DNA of 64,000 bases from Gemmatimonadota bacterium (GCA_016182795.1 JACPFW010000006.1:1-64000); one strand, 5' to 3'. Positions 35,805 to 44,555 are shown, counted from the first letter of the stretch. Numbers and translations: made by a program. Notes: generated by a model from the letters alone, not told the origin.

Positions 35805-36715
35805 GCGGCGCGCACGCGCCGGCGCAGGCCAAGGTCAACCTCGCCCTGCGCATCCTCGCCCGCGAGACGAGCGGTTTTCACCAGATTGAAACGGTCTTTC
35901 AGCGCCTCGCGCTCGCCGACGCCGTCACCGTGCGCGAGGCGCCGGGGCGGTCGCTCGACGTGCGGTTCGGCGATCCGGCGCGCGCCGCCGATCTCGGCCC
36001 GGTGGAGCAGAATCTCGCGTGGCGCGCCGCCGAGGCGTATCGCGCGGTCGCCGGATGGCCGAGCGGATTTGCCATCGAGATCGAGAAGTGGATTCCCGTC
36101 GGCGGTGGGCTGGGGGGCGGCAGTGCCGATGCCGCCGCGGTGCTGCGCGCGCTCGACGCGCTCGCCGCGCGTCCGCTCGGCCCCGCTGCGCTCGTGGACA
36201 TCGCCGCGCGACTCGGCGCCGACGTAGCGTTCCTCGCCTCGCCATCCGAACTCGCGCTGGCCTGGGGGCGTGGTGAACGCCTGCTCGACCTACCGCCGCT
36301 CCCCATCGCGCCCGTCGTGCTCGTCATTCCAAGTTTCGGAGTGAACACGGGAGAGGCGTACGCCGCGCTCGCCGCGCATCGGGCATCGACGAACGCGGCA
36401 CCAACCGCCGGTTGGCGCTCGCCGCGCACGCTCGGCAGTTGGAACGCCATCGCCGCCGACGCGGTCAACGACTTCGAACCGGTGGTCTTCGAACGGCATC
36501 CCACGCTCGCCACGGTCCGCGCGCAGCTCGCGGCCCTGCCGTCGACGATTTTTTCACTGATGAGCGGATCCGGCTCCAGCCTGTTCGCCGTACAGTCAGC
36601 ATCGTCGGGTCGGAACGCAACCCTTGGGGCCGCCACAAAAGTGCTCACTCTTCCGAGCGGTTGGCACGCAGTCCTGACCGAAACGGCGCCTGCCGCGGTG
36701 GTGTGCCCGATTTAG
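35801..36715 (+). CDS. ispE: 4-diphosphocytidyl-2-C-methyl-D-erythritol kinase
   Basis: The GTG at 35801 overlaps the previous stop and gives 304 residues. The enzyme phosphorylates CDP-methylerythritol in the MEP isoprenoid pathway. GHMP-kinase landmarks are present: AQAKVNLALRILARETSGFHQIETVFQ, the ATP-binding PVGGGLGGGSADAAAVLRAL (family glycine loop), RLGADVAFLAS, and SGSGSSLFAV near the end. A longer open frame upstream is only a shadow over the preceding genes. No other MEP gene is nearby. Confidence 0.94.
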   Translation: MSGAHAPAQAKVNLALRILARETSGFHQIETVFQRLALADAVTVREAPGRSLDVRFGDPARAADLGPVEQNLAWRAAEAYRAVAGWPSGFAIEIEKWIPVGGGLGGGSADAAAVLRALDALAARPLGPAALVDIAARLGADVAFLASPSELALAWGRGERLLDLPPLPIAPVVLVIPSFGVNTGEAYAALAAHRASTNAAPTAGWRSPRTLGSWNAIAADAVNDFEPVVFERHPTLATVRAQLAALPSTIFSLMSGSGSSLFAVQSASSGRNATLGAATKVLTLPSGWHAVLTETAPAAVVCPI

Positions 36716-36749
36716 CGCACGTCCGCAGCGCGGCCGGTCGCGCCCGACT

Positions 36750-36941
36750 CTATGGCCCGGAGGGGCGCACGAACGCCGCGGCCAGAGCGAGGATGGCGAT
36801 GAATCCGGCCAGCCAGCGCCACCGCCGCACGGTCAGTTCGTGCTGCGAGTAGCCCGGAAGGCCGATCCTGCACTTCGGGCAGGCCGCTGCGATCCGTGCC
36901 ACCGTGAATCCGCACCCCCTGCACGCACGTACTTCCACCAT
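36750..36941 (-). CDS. Small zinc-ribbon membrane protein
   Basis: The ATG at 36941 is preceded by a strong GGAGGG sequence 8 bases away and gives 63 residues. The frame also stays open to a GTG at 37019 (89 residues), without a better ribosome-binding site. Cys7, Cys10, Cys21 and Cys24 form a CxxC-x10-CxxC zinc ribbon (RACRGCGFTVARIAAACPKC). One transmembrane helix follows (WLAGFIAILALAAAFV). Such proteins are common in this phylum, and their role is unknown. It converges with ispE, 34 bases away. Confidence 0.65.
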   Translation of the reverse strand: MVEVRACRGCGFTVARIAAACPKCRIGLPGYSQHELTVRRWRWLAGFIAILALAAAFVRPSGP

Positions 36942-37264
36942 TCGCACACCCTCCCCAGCGTCCCTTTCTGTCAGTTCTTCCACGTCGGGCGGCTCCGACG
37001 TCGGACGCTCGCCCGCCACCGCGCGCCCGCAGAAAGCCCCCGACGCACCTATGCCATAATGTAACGTAAGAATGGTGCATGTTCGACGTCAGAGCGCCGT
37101 CAAAAGCAGGCCGCAACCTTCTTACAGCCGTCACGGTCACCCGTTAGCCGCCCAGACGGGTAGCGCCAACCGAGCCGGTCAGTAATTTGTGTTTCGTAGC
37201 AGTCTCGAAGAGCTCAACGGGCGAGCGGAGCTCGGTATTGGTCTCCGATCGCCGAGTTGTGTAT
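36942..37264. other. 323-bp region without a clear gene
   Basis: This holds the possible 5' extension of the small zinc-ribbon gene (to 37019), a short AT-rich patch (CATAATGTAACGTAAG near 37054) that may contain its promoter, and the leader of tRNA-Gln. No hexamer pair with good spacing was convincing. A GAGCTC pair near 37209-37232 could form a small hairpin. Confidence 0.5.
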
Positions 37265-37336
37265 TGCCCCCTCGTCCAATGGTTAGGACGCCGGTCTTTG
37301 GATCCGGTAATGGTGGTTCGAGTCCACCGGGGGCAA
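37265..37336 (+). tRNA. tRNA-Gln (anticodon TTG)
   Basis: Acceptor TGCCCCC pairs with GGGGGCA, and the discriminator is A. The D arm is GTCCAATGGTTAGGAC. The anticodon stem CCGG/CCGG encloses CTTTGGA, giving TTG; position 31-39 is a T-T mismatch, slightly unusual. The T arm is GGTGGTTCGAGTCCACC. CCA is not encoded. Confidence 0.85.
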
Positions 37337-37337
37337 T

Positions 37338-37415
37338 GAGCGACGGACTCGGGAAGTGGGATGTGCGATGTGGGAACGTCCGCATCCTGCATCCCACTTC
37401 CCGTATCTGTCGCTC
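37338..37415 (+). terminator. Long hairpin downstream of tRNA-Gln
   Basis: GAGCGAC (37338-37344) pairs with GTCGCTC (37409-37415), and inside it CGGGAAGTGGGATG (37350-37363) pairs perfectly with CATCCCACTTCCCG (37390-37403). The hairpin starts 2 bases after the tRNA. It probably terminates it ahead of prs. A T-run is absent. Confidence 0.65.
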
Positions 37416-37468
37416 TATCGCCATGAACCACTTCCATTTACGCCGGTTTTCGGCCATCTTTCAAAGCT

Positions 37469-38422
37469 ATGGACGGTCTAGCGGTACCTCTAAAGGGCTT
37501 TCGAGTCCTGACCGGCACGGCGAACCGGGCGCTCGCGGAAAACATCGTGAAGCACCTGGAATGCGACCTCACCAAGGCGACAACCTCACGGTTTGCCGAC
37601 GGTGAAGTCTTTGCGCGCATCGACGAAAACGTGCGCGGCGCCGACGTGTATATCGTGCAGCCCACGAATCCGCCGGCGGAAAACATCATGGAGCTCCTGC
37701 TCCTGATTGACGCCGCCCGCCGCGCCTCGGCCGCCCGCATTACCTGCGTCGTGCCGTACTTCGGCTACGGGCGCCAGGATCGCAAGGATCAGCCGCGGGT
37801 CGCCATCGGCGCCAAGCTGATGGCCAACATGCTGACCGGCGCCGGCGCCGACCGCCTGCTCGCCATCGATTTCCACGCGCACGCGCTGCAGGGGTTCTTC
37901 GACATCCCCGTCGACCACCTCTACGCCGCCCCCGTGCTGACGGCACACTATCGCAAGAAGAACCTCAAGGACCTCGTCGTCGTGGCGCCCGATGTTGGCT
38001 CCGCCAAGATGGCGCGCGGCTTCGCGAAGCGGCTCGACGCCTCGCTCGCCATCATCGACAAGCGCCGCCCGCAGGCCAACATCGCCGAAGTGGTGAACGT
38101 CGTCGGCGAAGTGGAAGGGCGCGATTGTCTGCTGGCCGATGACATGATCGACACCGCCGGCACGGTCACCGAGTCGGCGCGCGCGCTCAAGGAACTCGGC
38201 GCCCGCGACATTTACATCTGCGCCACGCACGCCCTGCTGAGCGGCCCCGCCGTGGAGCGACTGTCGAAGGCGCCGGTGAAGGAAGTCACCGTCACCGACA
38301 CGATCTGTCTTCCCCAATCGCGCTACTTCCCCGCGCTCAACGTGCTGTCGGTCGGCGAGCTGCTGGCCAAGGCCATTCGCAGCACGCACGCGTATCAGTC
38401 GGTGAGTTCGCTCTTCGAGTGA
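37469..38422 (+). CDS. prs: Ribose-phosphate pyrophosphokinase (PRPP synthase)
   Basis: The 317-residue class I enzyme makes PRPP from ribose-5-phosphate and ATP for nucleotide, His and Trp synthesis. Motifs: SRFADGEVFARIDENVRGADVYIVQPT, VPYFGYGRQDRKDQPRVAIGAKLMANML, the metal-binding DFHAHALQGFFDIPVDHL, and the PRPP loop CLLADDMIDTAGTVTESA. The length is standard. The ATG at 37469 lacks a strong ribosome-binding site. The gene is followed by rplY and pth, an order commonly conserved in bacteria. Confidence 0.96.
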   Translation: MDGLAVPLKGFRVLTGTANRALAENIVKHLECDLTKATTSRFADGEVFARIDENVRGADVYIVQPTNPPAENIMELLLLIDAARRASAARITCVVPYFGYGRQDRKDQPRVAIGAKLMANMLTGAGADRLLAIDFHAHALQGFFDIPVDHLYAAPVLTAHYRKKNLKDLVVVAPDVGSAKMARGFAKRLDASLAIIDKRRPQANIAEVVNVVGEVEGRDCLLADDMIDTAGTVTESARALKELGARDIYICATHALLSGPAVERLSKAPVKEVTVTDTICLPQSRYFPALNVLSVGELLAKAIRSTHAYQSVSSLFE

Positions 38423-38437
38423 GCGCAGGGCGCAGAA

Positions 38438-38500
38438 GGTAGCTGGTAGATGGTAGTAGGTAGTAGTCTGTTTTCTCTCTGTTGTTTTTCTGTTTTCCGT
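38438..38500. repeat. Low-complexity repeat between prs and rplY
   Basis: The segment holds TAG/GGTAG units (AGAAGGTAGCTGGTAGATGG and on) followed by TCTGTTTTCTCTCTGTTGTTTTTCTG. The first part is the reverse complement of repeats at 15693-15725 (CTACCTTCTG units); the second belongs to the CAGAGAAACAA family seen at 15327. It may serve as terminator for prs. Confidence 0.55.
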
Positions 38501-38564
38501 GCGACGCCGGGCCGGACCTACCGGGAACCCACGTAGCGCACACGCACTCCAGCAGGAACTGATC

Positions 38565-39233
38565 ATGGCAATAACTCCGCTTACCGCCGCCAGCCGCTCC
38601 GATCGCGGCAAGGGCGTCGCCCGCAAGCTGCGCGCCGCCGGCCGCACCCCGGGCGTCATTTACGGGCACGCGCGCGAGCCGCGCTCGCTTTCGCTCAACA
38701 CGCACGAGTTCGAGCTGCTCCTCGAGAAGATCGCGTACAAGACGACCGTCTTCGAGCTCGACATCGACGGCGCCAAGTCCAACGCGCTGATCCGCGAAAT
38801 CCAGCGCCATCCGTACAAGAAGGAAATCCTGCACATCGATTTCCAGGAACTCGTCGCCGGTGAGAAGGTCACCGTGCGCGTCCCGATCGCCTACATCGGC
38901 TCGTCGGTCGGCGTGAAGGAAGGCGGCATCATCGACCAGATCATGCACGAGTTCAGCATCCGCGTCGATCCGATGTCGATCCCGAGCAAGATCGAAGTCG
39001 ACATCACGCCGCTCGCCATTGGCCGTTCGCTGCACGTGGGCGACATCAAGATGCCGGAAGGCGTCGAAGTGCTCGACGACGAGGAGGCGACGATCTGCGC
39101 CTGCGCCGCGCCGAAGGAAGAGAAGGCCGCGGAGCCGGTGGAAGGCGCCCCGGTGGCGGTCGAGCCGGAAGTGCTGGCCAAGGGCAAGAAGGAAGAGGAA
39201 GGGGCGGAGGCCGCTCCGGCCGCGAAGGCCTAA
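38565..39233 (+). CDS. rplY: 50S ribosomal protein L25 / general stress protein Ctc
   Basis: The ATG at 38565, with AGGA 9 bases upstream, gives 222 residues of the long Ctc/TL5 form that binds 5S rRNA. The N-terminal L25 domain shows RKLRAAGRTPGVIYGH and LNTHEFELLLEK, then IREIQRHPYKKEILHIDFQEL. The C-terminal TL5 beta domain includes VRVPIAYIGSSVGVKEGGII, and VDPMSIPSKIEVDITPLAIG. The final 40 residues form an acidic Ala/Glu/Lys tail, typical of the long form. Located between prs and pth, the common bacterial order. Confidence 0.95.
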   Translation: MAITPLTAASRSDRGKGVARKLRAAGRTPGVIYGHAREPRSLSLNTHEFELLLEKIAYKTTVFELDIDGAKSNALIREIQRHPYKKEILHIDFQELVAGEKVTVRVPIAYIGSSVGVKEGGIIDQIMHEFSIRVDPMSIPSKIEVDITPLAIGRSLHVGDIKMPEGVEVLDDEEATICACAAPKEEKAAEPVEGAPVAVEPEVLAKGKKEEEGAEAAPAAKA

Positions 39234-39247
39234 GCGGGTTCCGCTTC

Positions 39248-39928
39248 GTGAAACTCGTCGTCGGCCTCGGCAATCCGGGTCCCGAATACGAGCGCACACG
39301 TCACAACGTCGGCTGGTGGGTGGTAGACCACCTAGCCGACGTTTGGCGTTTTCCCCCGTGGCGGGACGCGCCGCACGCGCGTGCCGCCGACGGCGACCTC
39401 GACGGGCGCCGAGTGCGCCTGCTCAAGCCGCAAACGTTCATGAACCTCAGAGGCGACGCGCTCGAGGCGTATGCGCACCGCCCGTTCTGGTCGGCGGCCA
39501 ACGATCTGCTCGTGGTCGTCGATGACGTCGCGCTCCCCATCGGCACGTTTCGCTTTCGTGCCAAAGGCTCCGCCGGCGGGCACAATGGCCTGCGCAGCGT
39601 CGAGGCGGCACTCGGCACGCACGAGTACCCCCGCCTGCGCATCGGTGTCGGGCGCGCCGAGCCCGTGCCCGGCGAGGTGCTGCGCGACTTCGTGCTCGGC
39701 GAGTTCGAACGCGACGAGGCCGCGTTGGTGCGCGAGCGGTTCCCCGCCCTGCTCGCCGGCGTGCACACGTGGATCAGCGACGGCATCATCGCCGCGATGA
39801 ACCGTCATCCCGGACGCTCCGCACCGCCCGAGCCACCGCGCGAGTCGTCTCCGCCACCGGCGCCGCCACTGGCGCCGCCACTGGCGCCGCCGGCGCCCCC
39901 GCCGGACGACCCCTCGTCCCGAGTCTGA
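39248..39928 (+). CDS. pth: Peptidyl-tRNA hydrolase with proline-rich C-terminal tail
   Basis: The GTG start at 39248 lies 14 bases after rplY. The 226-residue protein recycles stalled peptidyl-tRNA. The core is standard: LVVGLGNPGPEYERTRHNVGWW with the catalytic His of RHNVGW, LLKPQTFMNLRGDAL, VVVDDVALPIGTFRFRAKGSAGGHNGLRS, and GEVLRDFVLGEF. Beyond about residue 185 it carries an unusual tail of Pro/Ala repeats (PPLAPPLAPPAPPP). This tail overlaps, on the opposite strand, the last 143 bases of the four-helix-bundle gene. Confidence 0.93.
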   Translation: MKLVVGLGNPGPEYERTRHNVGWWVVDHLADVWRFPPWRDAPHARAADGDLDGRRVRLLKPQTFMNLRGDALEAYAHRPFWSAANDLLVVVDDVALPIGTFRFRAKGSAGGHNGLRSVEAALGTHEYPRLRIGVGRAEPVPGEVLRDFVLGEFERDEAALVRERFPALLAGVHTWISDGIIAAMNRHPGRSAPPEPPRESSPPPAPPLAPPLAPPAPPPDDPSSRV

Positions 39929-40277
39929 GCCGCACCGTGCGGTTCAGCCCGCCCAGCATCGCGCGCACCTGCTTGATACGTGCCTCCAGGCGGGCATAAG
40001 GGACCGCGGCAATCACCGCCGCGTCGCGCGCAAACAGCAGGCGATACGCAAGCACATCGGCCCGAACCGCCGCCTCACGCATTGCCCGAGCAAACTCGGC
40101 GGCCGACTCCGCCTCACACCCGGCGACAATGAGCACCGGCACCTCGCGTGCCGCGTCGCGCAGCTCGGCCGCCATCCGAGCGGCGTCCGGGGACGCCGCA
40201 TCCATGGCCAGGCGGTGCACATCGAGGGCGAACTCATGCGACTTGGTCCAGACATCGAGCTTGCGGTAATCCTGCAC
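39786..40277 (-). CDS. Four-helix-bundle (S23-like) protein
   Basis: The GTG at 40277, with AAGGAG 7 bases upstream, gives 163 residues; a longer frame to 40436 lacks a better start. The N-terminus VQDYRKLDVWTKSHEFALDVHRLAM is the classic opening of the 'four helix bundle protein' family first known as S23-like insertions in 23S rRNA intervening sequences. Helices with FARDAAVI and the MLGGLNRTVR end match. Past about residue 130 a Pro/Ala-rich tail overlaps the pth tail antisense. The usual heavily conserved EA-S motif is weak. Function is unknown, possibly nucleic-acid binding. Confidence 0.75.
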   Translation of the reverse strand: MQDYRKLDVWTKSHEFALDVHRLAMDAASPDAARMAAELRDAAREVPVLIVAGCEAESAAEFARAMREAAVRADVLAYRLLFARDAAVIAAVPYARLEARIKQVRAMLGGLNRTVRLRLGTRGRPAGAPAAPVAAPVAAPVAETTRAVARAVRSVRDDGSSRR

Positions 40278-40438
40278 GGGAGTCTCCTTGTTGCCCCGAG
40301 GATCGCGCCGCCCACGCCTCGGCACGTCACCAATCGAGCGCGACTGATTACCTTTCGTTGCGTCCTGGTTCGCCGGACGGCGAACTTCGCGCGGCTGCAC
40401 CGTCGGCCCGCGCGCTCCCCCGTAAATGCTCTCCACAC

Positions 40439-41539
40439 ATGCTTTCGCTCGGCATCGTCGGCCTTCCCAACGTCGGCAAATCTTCGCTATTCAACGCCCT
40501 CACCTCGGCCAAGGCCGAGGCGGCGAACTATCCGTTTTGCACCATCGATCCGAACATCGGCGTGGTGAACGTCCCCGACCCGCGCCTCGACCGGCTGGCG
40601 GAGATCGTGCTGCCCCAACGCACGCTCCCCGCCGGCGTGCAGTTCGTCGACATCGCCGGACTGGTAAAGGGCGCGTCCAAGGGCGAGGGGCGCGGCAACG
40701 CCTTTCTGTCGAACATCCGCGAGACCGACGCCATCGTGCACGTCGTGCGCTGCTTCGAGGACCACGACGTCACGCACGTGGACGGCTCGGTGGATCCGGT
40801 CCGCGACCGCGAGACAATCGAGTTTGAGCTGGCGCTCGCCGACCTCAGCTCCGTGGAGAAGCGACTGGAGAAGGCCAAGCGCACGGCGCGCATCGGCGAC
40901 AAGGCGGCCGCCGTCGAAGCCGCCGCCCTGCAGAAGGCCAACGATCAGCTCGCCGAGGGACGCGCGCTCTGGCACGTGCCGCTGACGCCCGAGGAGCGCG
41001 GGTTGCTCCAGCCGCTCGCGCTGCTCACGCTCAAGCCGATCCTCTACGCCGCCAACGTCACCGACGCCGAACTCAGCGGCCCTGAGGGCCCGCACGTCAC
41101 CGCGCTGCGCGCCGCCATCGAGCGCGACCACGAGCCCGCCGAGGTGGTGACGTTCTCCGCCAAGATCGAGATGGAGCTGGCTGAACTGCCGGCCGAGGAG
41201 CGCGGCGAGTTCCTTACGCACCTCGGCATCGAGTCAGCCGGGCTCGATCGACTCATCCGCGGCGGCTACCACCTCCTCGGCCTGCAGACGTATTTCACGG
41301 CCGGCGAAAAGGAAGTGCGCGCGTGGACGATCCACCGCGGTGACACCGCGCCGCAGGCGGCGGGCGTGATCCACTCCGACTTCGAGCGCGGCTTCATTCG
41401 CGCCGAGACGGTGAGCTACGACGATTTCGTGCGCACCGGCGGGTGGAAGGGAGCCAAGGACGCCGGCGTCGTGCGCAGTGAGGGCAAGGAATATGTGGTG
41501 CAGGACGGGGACGTACTGCTGTTTCGATTCAATGTGTGA
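40439..41539 (+). CDS. ychF: Ribosome-binding ATPase YchF (Obg family)
   Basis: The ATG at 40439 starts the canonical SLGIVGLPNVGKSSLFNAL (P-loop) N-terminus and gives 366 residues. Further motifs are FCTIDPNIGVVNVPDPRL, FVDIAGLVKGASKGEGRGNAFLS (G3), and the C-terminal TGS-like part LQTYFTAGEKEVRAWTIHRG with HSDFERGFIRAE and YVVQDGDVLLFRFNV. YchF binds ribosomes and prefers ATP. This housekeeping gene ends the conserved run; the RiPP locus begins 125 bases later on the opposite strand. Confidence 0.97.
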   Translation: MLSLGIVGLPNVGKSSLFNALTSAKAEAANYPFCTIDPNIGVVNVPDPRLDRLAEIVLPQRTLPAGVQFVDIAGLVKGASKGEGRGNAFLSNIRETDAIVHVVRCFEDHDVTHVDGSVDPVRDRETIEFELALADLSSVEKRLEKAKRTARIGDKAAAVEAAALQKANDQLAEGRALWHVPLTPEERGLLQPLALLTLKPILYAANVTDAELSGPEGPHVTALRAAIERDHEPAEVVTFSAKIEMELAELPAEERGEFLTHLGIESAGLDRLIRGGYHLLGLQTYFTAGEKEVRAWTIHRGDTAPQAAGVIHSDFERGFIRAETVSYDDFVRTGGWKGAKDAGVVRSEGKEYVVQDGDVLLFRFNV

Positions 41540-41544
41540 CGGCC

Positions 41545-41655
41545 ACAGCGAAGCACAGAGAACGACAGAGAAGCACAGTACACTGGGCGCTCAGGCTCGC
41601 GACGCCTGACCGCTTCTGTGCCACTCGGAAGTACTCGGTAGCACTCGGTAGTCTT
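41545..41655. repeat. Repeat-rich gap between ychF and the RiPP exporter
   Basis: AGCACAGAGAACGACAGAGA units at 41550-41580 belong to the CAGAGAA repeat family. TCAGGC (41591) pairs with GCCTGA to form a small hairpin, and ACTCGGTAG/ACTCGGAAG repeats follow near 41621-41655. It is a likely shared terminator for the convergent ychF and ABC genes. Confidence 0.55.
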
Positions 41656-41664
41656 CTGCCCTCC

Positions 41665-43413
41665 CTACAGCTCTACGACCGCATCCGCCAGCGCGCGCAC
41701 TGCGTCGCGATGTGTGCAGAATACGACGGTGCAGCGCCCGCGCAGGGCGCGCACGGTCTGCAGGATGCGCGCCTCGGTGTCAGCGTCGAGCGCACTGGTC
41801 GCCTCGTCGAGCACGAGCAGCGCTGGCTGACGCAGTAGGGCGCGGGCTAGCGCGAGCCGCTGACGTTCGCCGCCGCTGAGCAGCACGCCGCGATCTCCGA
41901 TCGGCGCGTCGAGCCGCTCCGACAGGCGCTCCACGAAGTCGCACGCCGCATCGCGCAGCGCCGCATTCAGTTCGTCGTCACTGGCGTCGGGGCGCGCAAA
42001 CAACAGGTTCTCTCGAACCGTGCCGTGGAAGAGCATGGGTTCCTGCGCCAGATAGCCCACGCGTGCGCGCCACGCCTCCGCCGAGAGCGCCGCCAACGGC
42101 GCCCCATCCACGAGCACCGCGCCCGACTCCGGGACGAGCAACCCCAGCAGCACGTCGGCGAGCGTGGTTTTGCCGGCCCCGGTTGCGCCGATCACGGCCG
42201 TGACCGCCCCCGCGGGGAACCGTGCCGTGCGGTCACGGAGCACCGGACGTTCGCCAACGGCATACCGCACCGTGATCGCGCGCACCTCCAATTGCGGCGC
42301 CGGTGGCACCGTCGGCGTCGTTCCGTGCAGCGCCGGAATCGCCGAGCGCGAGTTCGTCGCCATCGTCGCACTGGCGGCGTTGTGGCGAATCGCGCTCTCC
42401 GCGCGCGCCGCGTCGCACCGCTGGAGCAACGCCGAAAGGGACGCGAAGGACGCCAATGCCTGCGTCAAGGCGCTCCACGCGGACTGCATCTCCGCCAGTC
42501 GCGGGACGAGGCGCGCGTAGATCAATAGCATCAGCAGCAGGGTCGCCGGCGCCGCCTGCGCCACCGCAACTGCTATCCAGACCAGGACCGCCAGCAGAAG
42601 CACACTCAGCACCGCAAACGCCAGCGCCACAACGGCGCGCCGACGCGAGAAGTCCCGGGACAGCTGCAGCCAGGCGCGGATATCGGCGGCGACGGCGCGC
42701 ACCGCCCGCTCCTCGGCCGCGTACGCGTGAATCATCTTCATCGCACCCAACAATTCGTTGGCCCGGGCGGCGGCGGCGATCGATGCGTGGAGTAGTTGGT
42801 CTGCCTCGGCGCGCCCGGGTGCACGCAACAGATGCGCCAGAAGAAGCAGCGCCACGCCCACGAGCGCCACGACGGCCGTGAGCGCCGGCGCCACCGTCAC
42901 GGCCACCACGGCGGCGGCGGTGACCGCCGCCGCCATCGACGCAAATTCGAGCAGCAGCATCACGGCGCTTTGCACGTCATCGACCTGCGGACCGAGCGCG
43001 TGCGCCAGCGCGGCCGGACGCTCGCCGGTGAAGCGCGCCCATGGTAGACGCACAATCGCATCGAACAGTCGGCCATGAAGACGCCCCACGACGGATGCCT
43101 CGAGACGCGTCGTCCATTCGGCCAGGAGGAACTGCAGCGCGGCGCGCGCGGTCACCACGAGCACCACGGCAGCAAGCACGCCAACCAGTGTCGGTGCGAT
43201 GCCAATGACGCGCAGGCCCTCCTCGATGGCGGAGGCTACCCGGTCCGAGGTTCCCTCGTTCAACGCCACGCCCGCCAGTCGCAACATCGGCAGGAGCAGA
43301 AGCAGGCCGGCACCCTCGGTGAGGGAGAGCGCCAGTGTCGTCACCGCAAGGGCGACCATGGCGCGGCGATGCTTCGCCCACAGCGCCCGCACGAAGGGAC
43401 GCAACGCAGTCAT
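41665..43413 (-). CDS. ABC transporter (permease-ATPase), lasso peptide exporter (D protein)
   Basis: The ATG at 43413 overlaps the stop of the nucleotidyltransferase gene as ATGA; the frame upstream of it is a shadow. The resulting 582-residue protein has an N-terminal six-helix transmembrane domain (residues about 15-300) with DAIVRLPWARFTGERPAAL, then an ATPase: Walker A VIGATGAGKTTLADVLLGLL, signature LLSGGERQRLALARALL, Walker B LLVLDEATSALD, and the CTHRD switch. It is an exporter-type half-transporter that probably dimerises. In lasso clusters of the ABC type it exports and confers immunity to the product. It is the last gene of the leftward locus. Confidence 0.9.
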   Translation of the reverse strand: MTALRPFVRALWAKHRRAMVALAVTTLALSLTEGAGLLLLLPMLRLAGVALNEGTSDRVASAIEEGLRVIGIAPTLVGVLAAVVLVVTARAALQFLLAEWTTRLEASVVGRLHGRLFDAIVRLPWARFTGERPAALAHALGPQVDDVQSAVMLLLEFASMAAAVTAAAVVAVTVAPALTAVVALVGVALLLLAHLLRAPGRAEADQLLHASIAAAARANELLGAMKMIHAYAAEERAVRAVAADIRAWLQLSRDFSRRRAVVALAFAVLSVLLLAVLVWIAVAVAQAAPATLLLMLLIYARLVPRLAEMQSAWSALTQALASFASLSALLQRCDAARAESAIRHNAASATMATNSRSAIPALHGTTPTVPPAPQLEVRAITVRYAVGERPVLRDRTARFPAGAVTAVIGATGAGKTTLADVLLGLLVPESGAVLVDGAPLAALSAEAWRARVGYLAQEPMLFHGTVRENLLFARPDASDDELNAALRDAACDFVERLSERLDAPIGDRGVLLSGGERQRLALARALLRQPALLVLDEATSALDADTEARILQTVRALRGRCTVVFCTHRDAVRALADAVVEL

Positions 43414-44555
43414 CCGGATCGCCGTCCCATCGCGTGCCACATCAGGCGGTACGCACGCACCGCGTAGGACAGCAGCAGCCAGCGGTCCGGAAGGTGGACG
43501 GCATCGAGGTCCCTGGGCGTCGGCAGCGCCGCGGCGAGCGCGAGATATCGCAGCTTCGCGAGCACGCCATCTTGCCACCGCAAATCGTACCGCGGTTCAG
43601 AATCGCCGCCGACTATGTCCGTCGCACGCGCCTCACGATGACGCGCGACAATCGCGGCGGCGAGGAGGACGGCCGCGCGATCCCCCCGCGCCGCGACTTC
43701 CACGCGACGCGGGAGTGGGACGCCGGCGATCGCCTGTGCGACGAGCGCTGCGTAGAGGACCGCTCGCCGCACTCCCCACCCTCGCGCTCGTGCGAGATAC
43801 GCGTCCCAGTCGAAGTCTGGACGGTCGACGGCCGCGGAATAGTCGACCACCCACAGTAGGAGCCGCCACGCGTGCTTCACGCCGTGCAGGGCGAGAAGGA
43901 CCGCGAGGTCTGTCTGGTCCGGCACCTCGACGCGGCTTCCACCGAGCGAGCATGCCCGCGTGCGGGCCAGAAGCGCTTCGGGGTCGCCGGGCCCACCGTA
44001 CCGAGCGGCCAGACAGCGCCAATGCAGCTCGACGGGCAACCCATCGCCGCGCACCCGGTGCATCACGCCCTCCCACCGCGAATAGAAGTGCTCGGCGCGC
44101 TCGGTGAGGCCTGGGGGCTGAGCATATCCCGCGTCGCCGATCGCGCGCAACGCGCGGTCGATGTCGCGCCGAGCCACCAGGATGTCGAGGTCGCAGAACC
44201 TCCGAGCCGTCAGATCGCCGTGAAGATCGATGGCGAGTGACGGTCCCTTGTAAGCAGCGGCGCGAATGCCGGCCTCTCGCATGACAGTCATCAACGAGAG
44301 GAGCTGCTGCGCGCCGGCCAGGGCGCCGAGGGCCTGCGCCCGCATCGATTCTGCGATGGCGCCGTGCACTTCGTCGGGCGCCGAGGCCGGAAGCGCCCTG
44401 GCAACCCACCACACCACGTCCTGCTCCTGGGCCAGGCGCAGCACCGCCGACCAGTCGCGCACGGCCGCAGCGGCCTCTGCCGCACCACCCGCCTCGGCAT
44501 CACGCCGCAACGCCGCGTGCACGAAGGCGATGGAGGTCGACGGCAGGATGGTCAT
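43410..44555 (-). CDS. Nucleotidyltransferase family protein (PF14907-like) of the lasso locus
   Basis: The ATG at 44555 (MTILPSTSIAFVHAALRRDAE) gives 381 residues; a GTG at 44657 would extend it over the kinase stop. The core AAAYKGPSLAIDLHGDLTARRFCDLDILVARRDIDRAL is the nucleotidyltransferase-fold signature: Lys-Gly-Pro before the helix and the D-L-D metal acids (RFCDLDILV). VELHWRC supplies a conserved third element. Uncharacterised nucleotidyltransferases of this type accompany kinase-containing lasso peptide clusters. It may attach a nucleotide, or extend a phosphate, on the product. It lies between the kinase and exporter and is ATGA-coupled to the exporter. Confidence 0.82.
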   Translation of the reverse strand: MTILPSTSIAFVHAALRRDAEAGGAAEAAAAVRDWSAVLRLAQEQDVVWWVARALPASAPDEVHGAIAESMRAQALGALAGAQQLLSLMTVMREAGIRAAAYKGPSLAIDLHGDLTARRFCDLDILVARRDIDRALRAIGDAGYAQPPGLTERAEHFYSRWEGVMHRVRGDGLPVELHWRCLAARYGGPGDPEALLARTRACSLGGSRVEVPDQTDLAVLLALHGVKHAWRLLLWVVDYSAAVDRPDFDWDAYLARARGWGVRRAVLYAALVAQAIAGVPLPRRVEVAARGDRAAVLLAAAIVARHREARATDIVGGDSEPRYDLRWQDGVLAKLRYLALAAALPTPRDLDAVHLPDRWLLLSYAVRAYRLMWHAMGRRSG

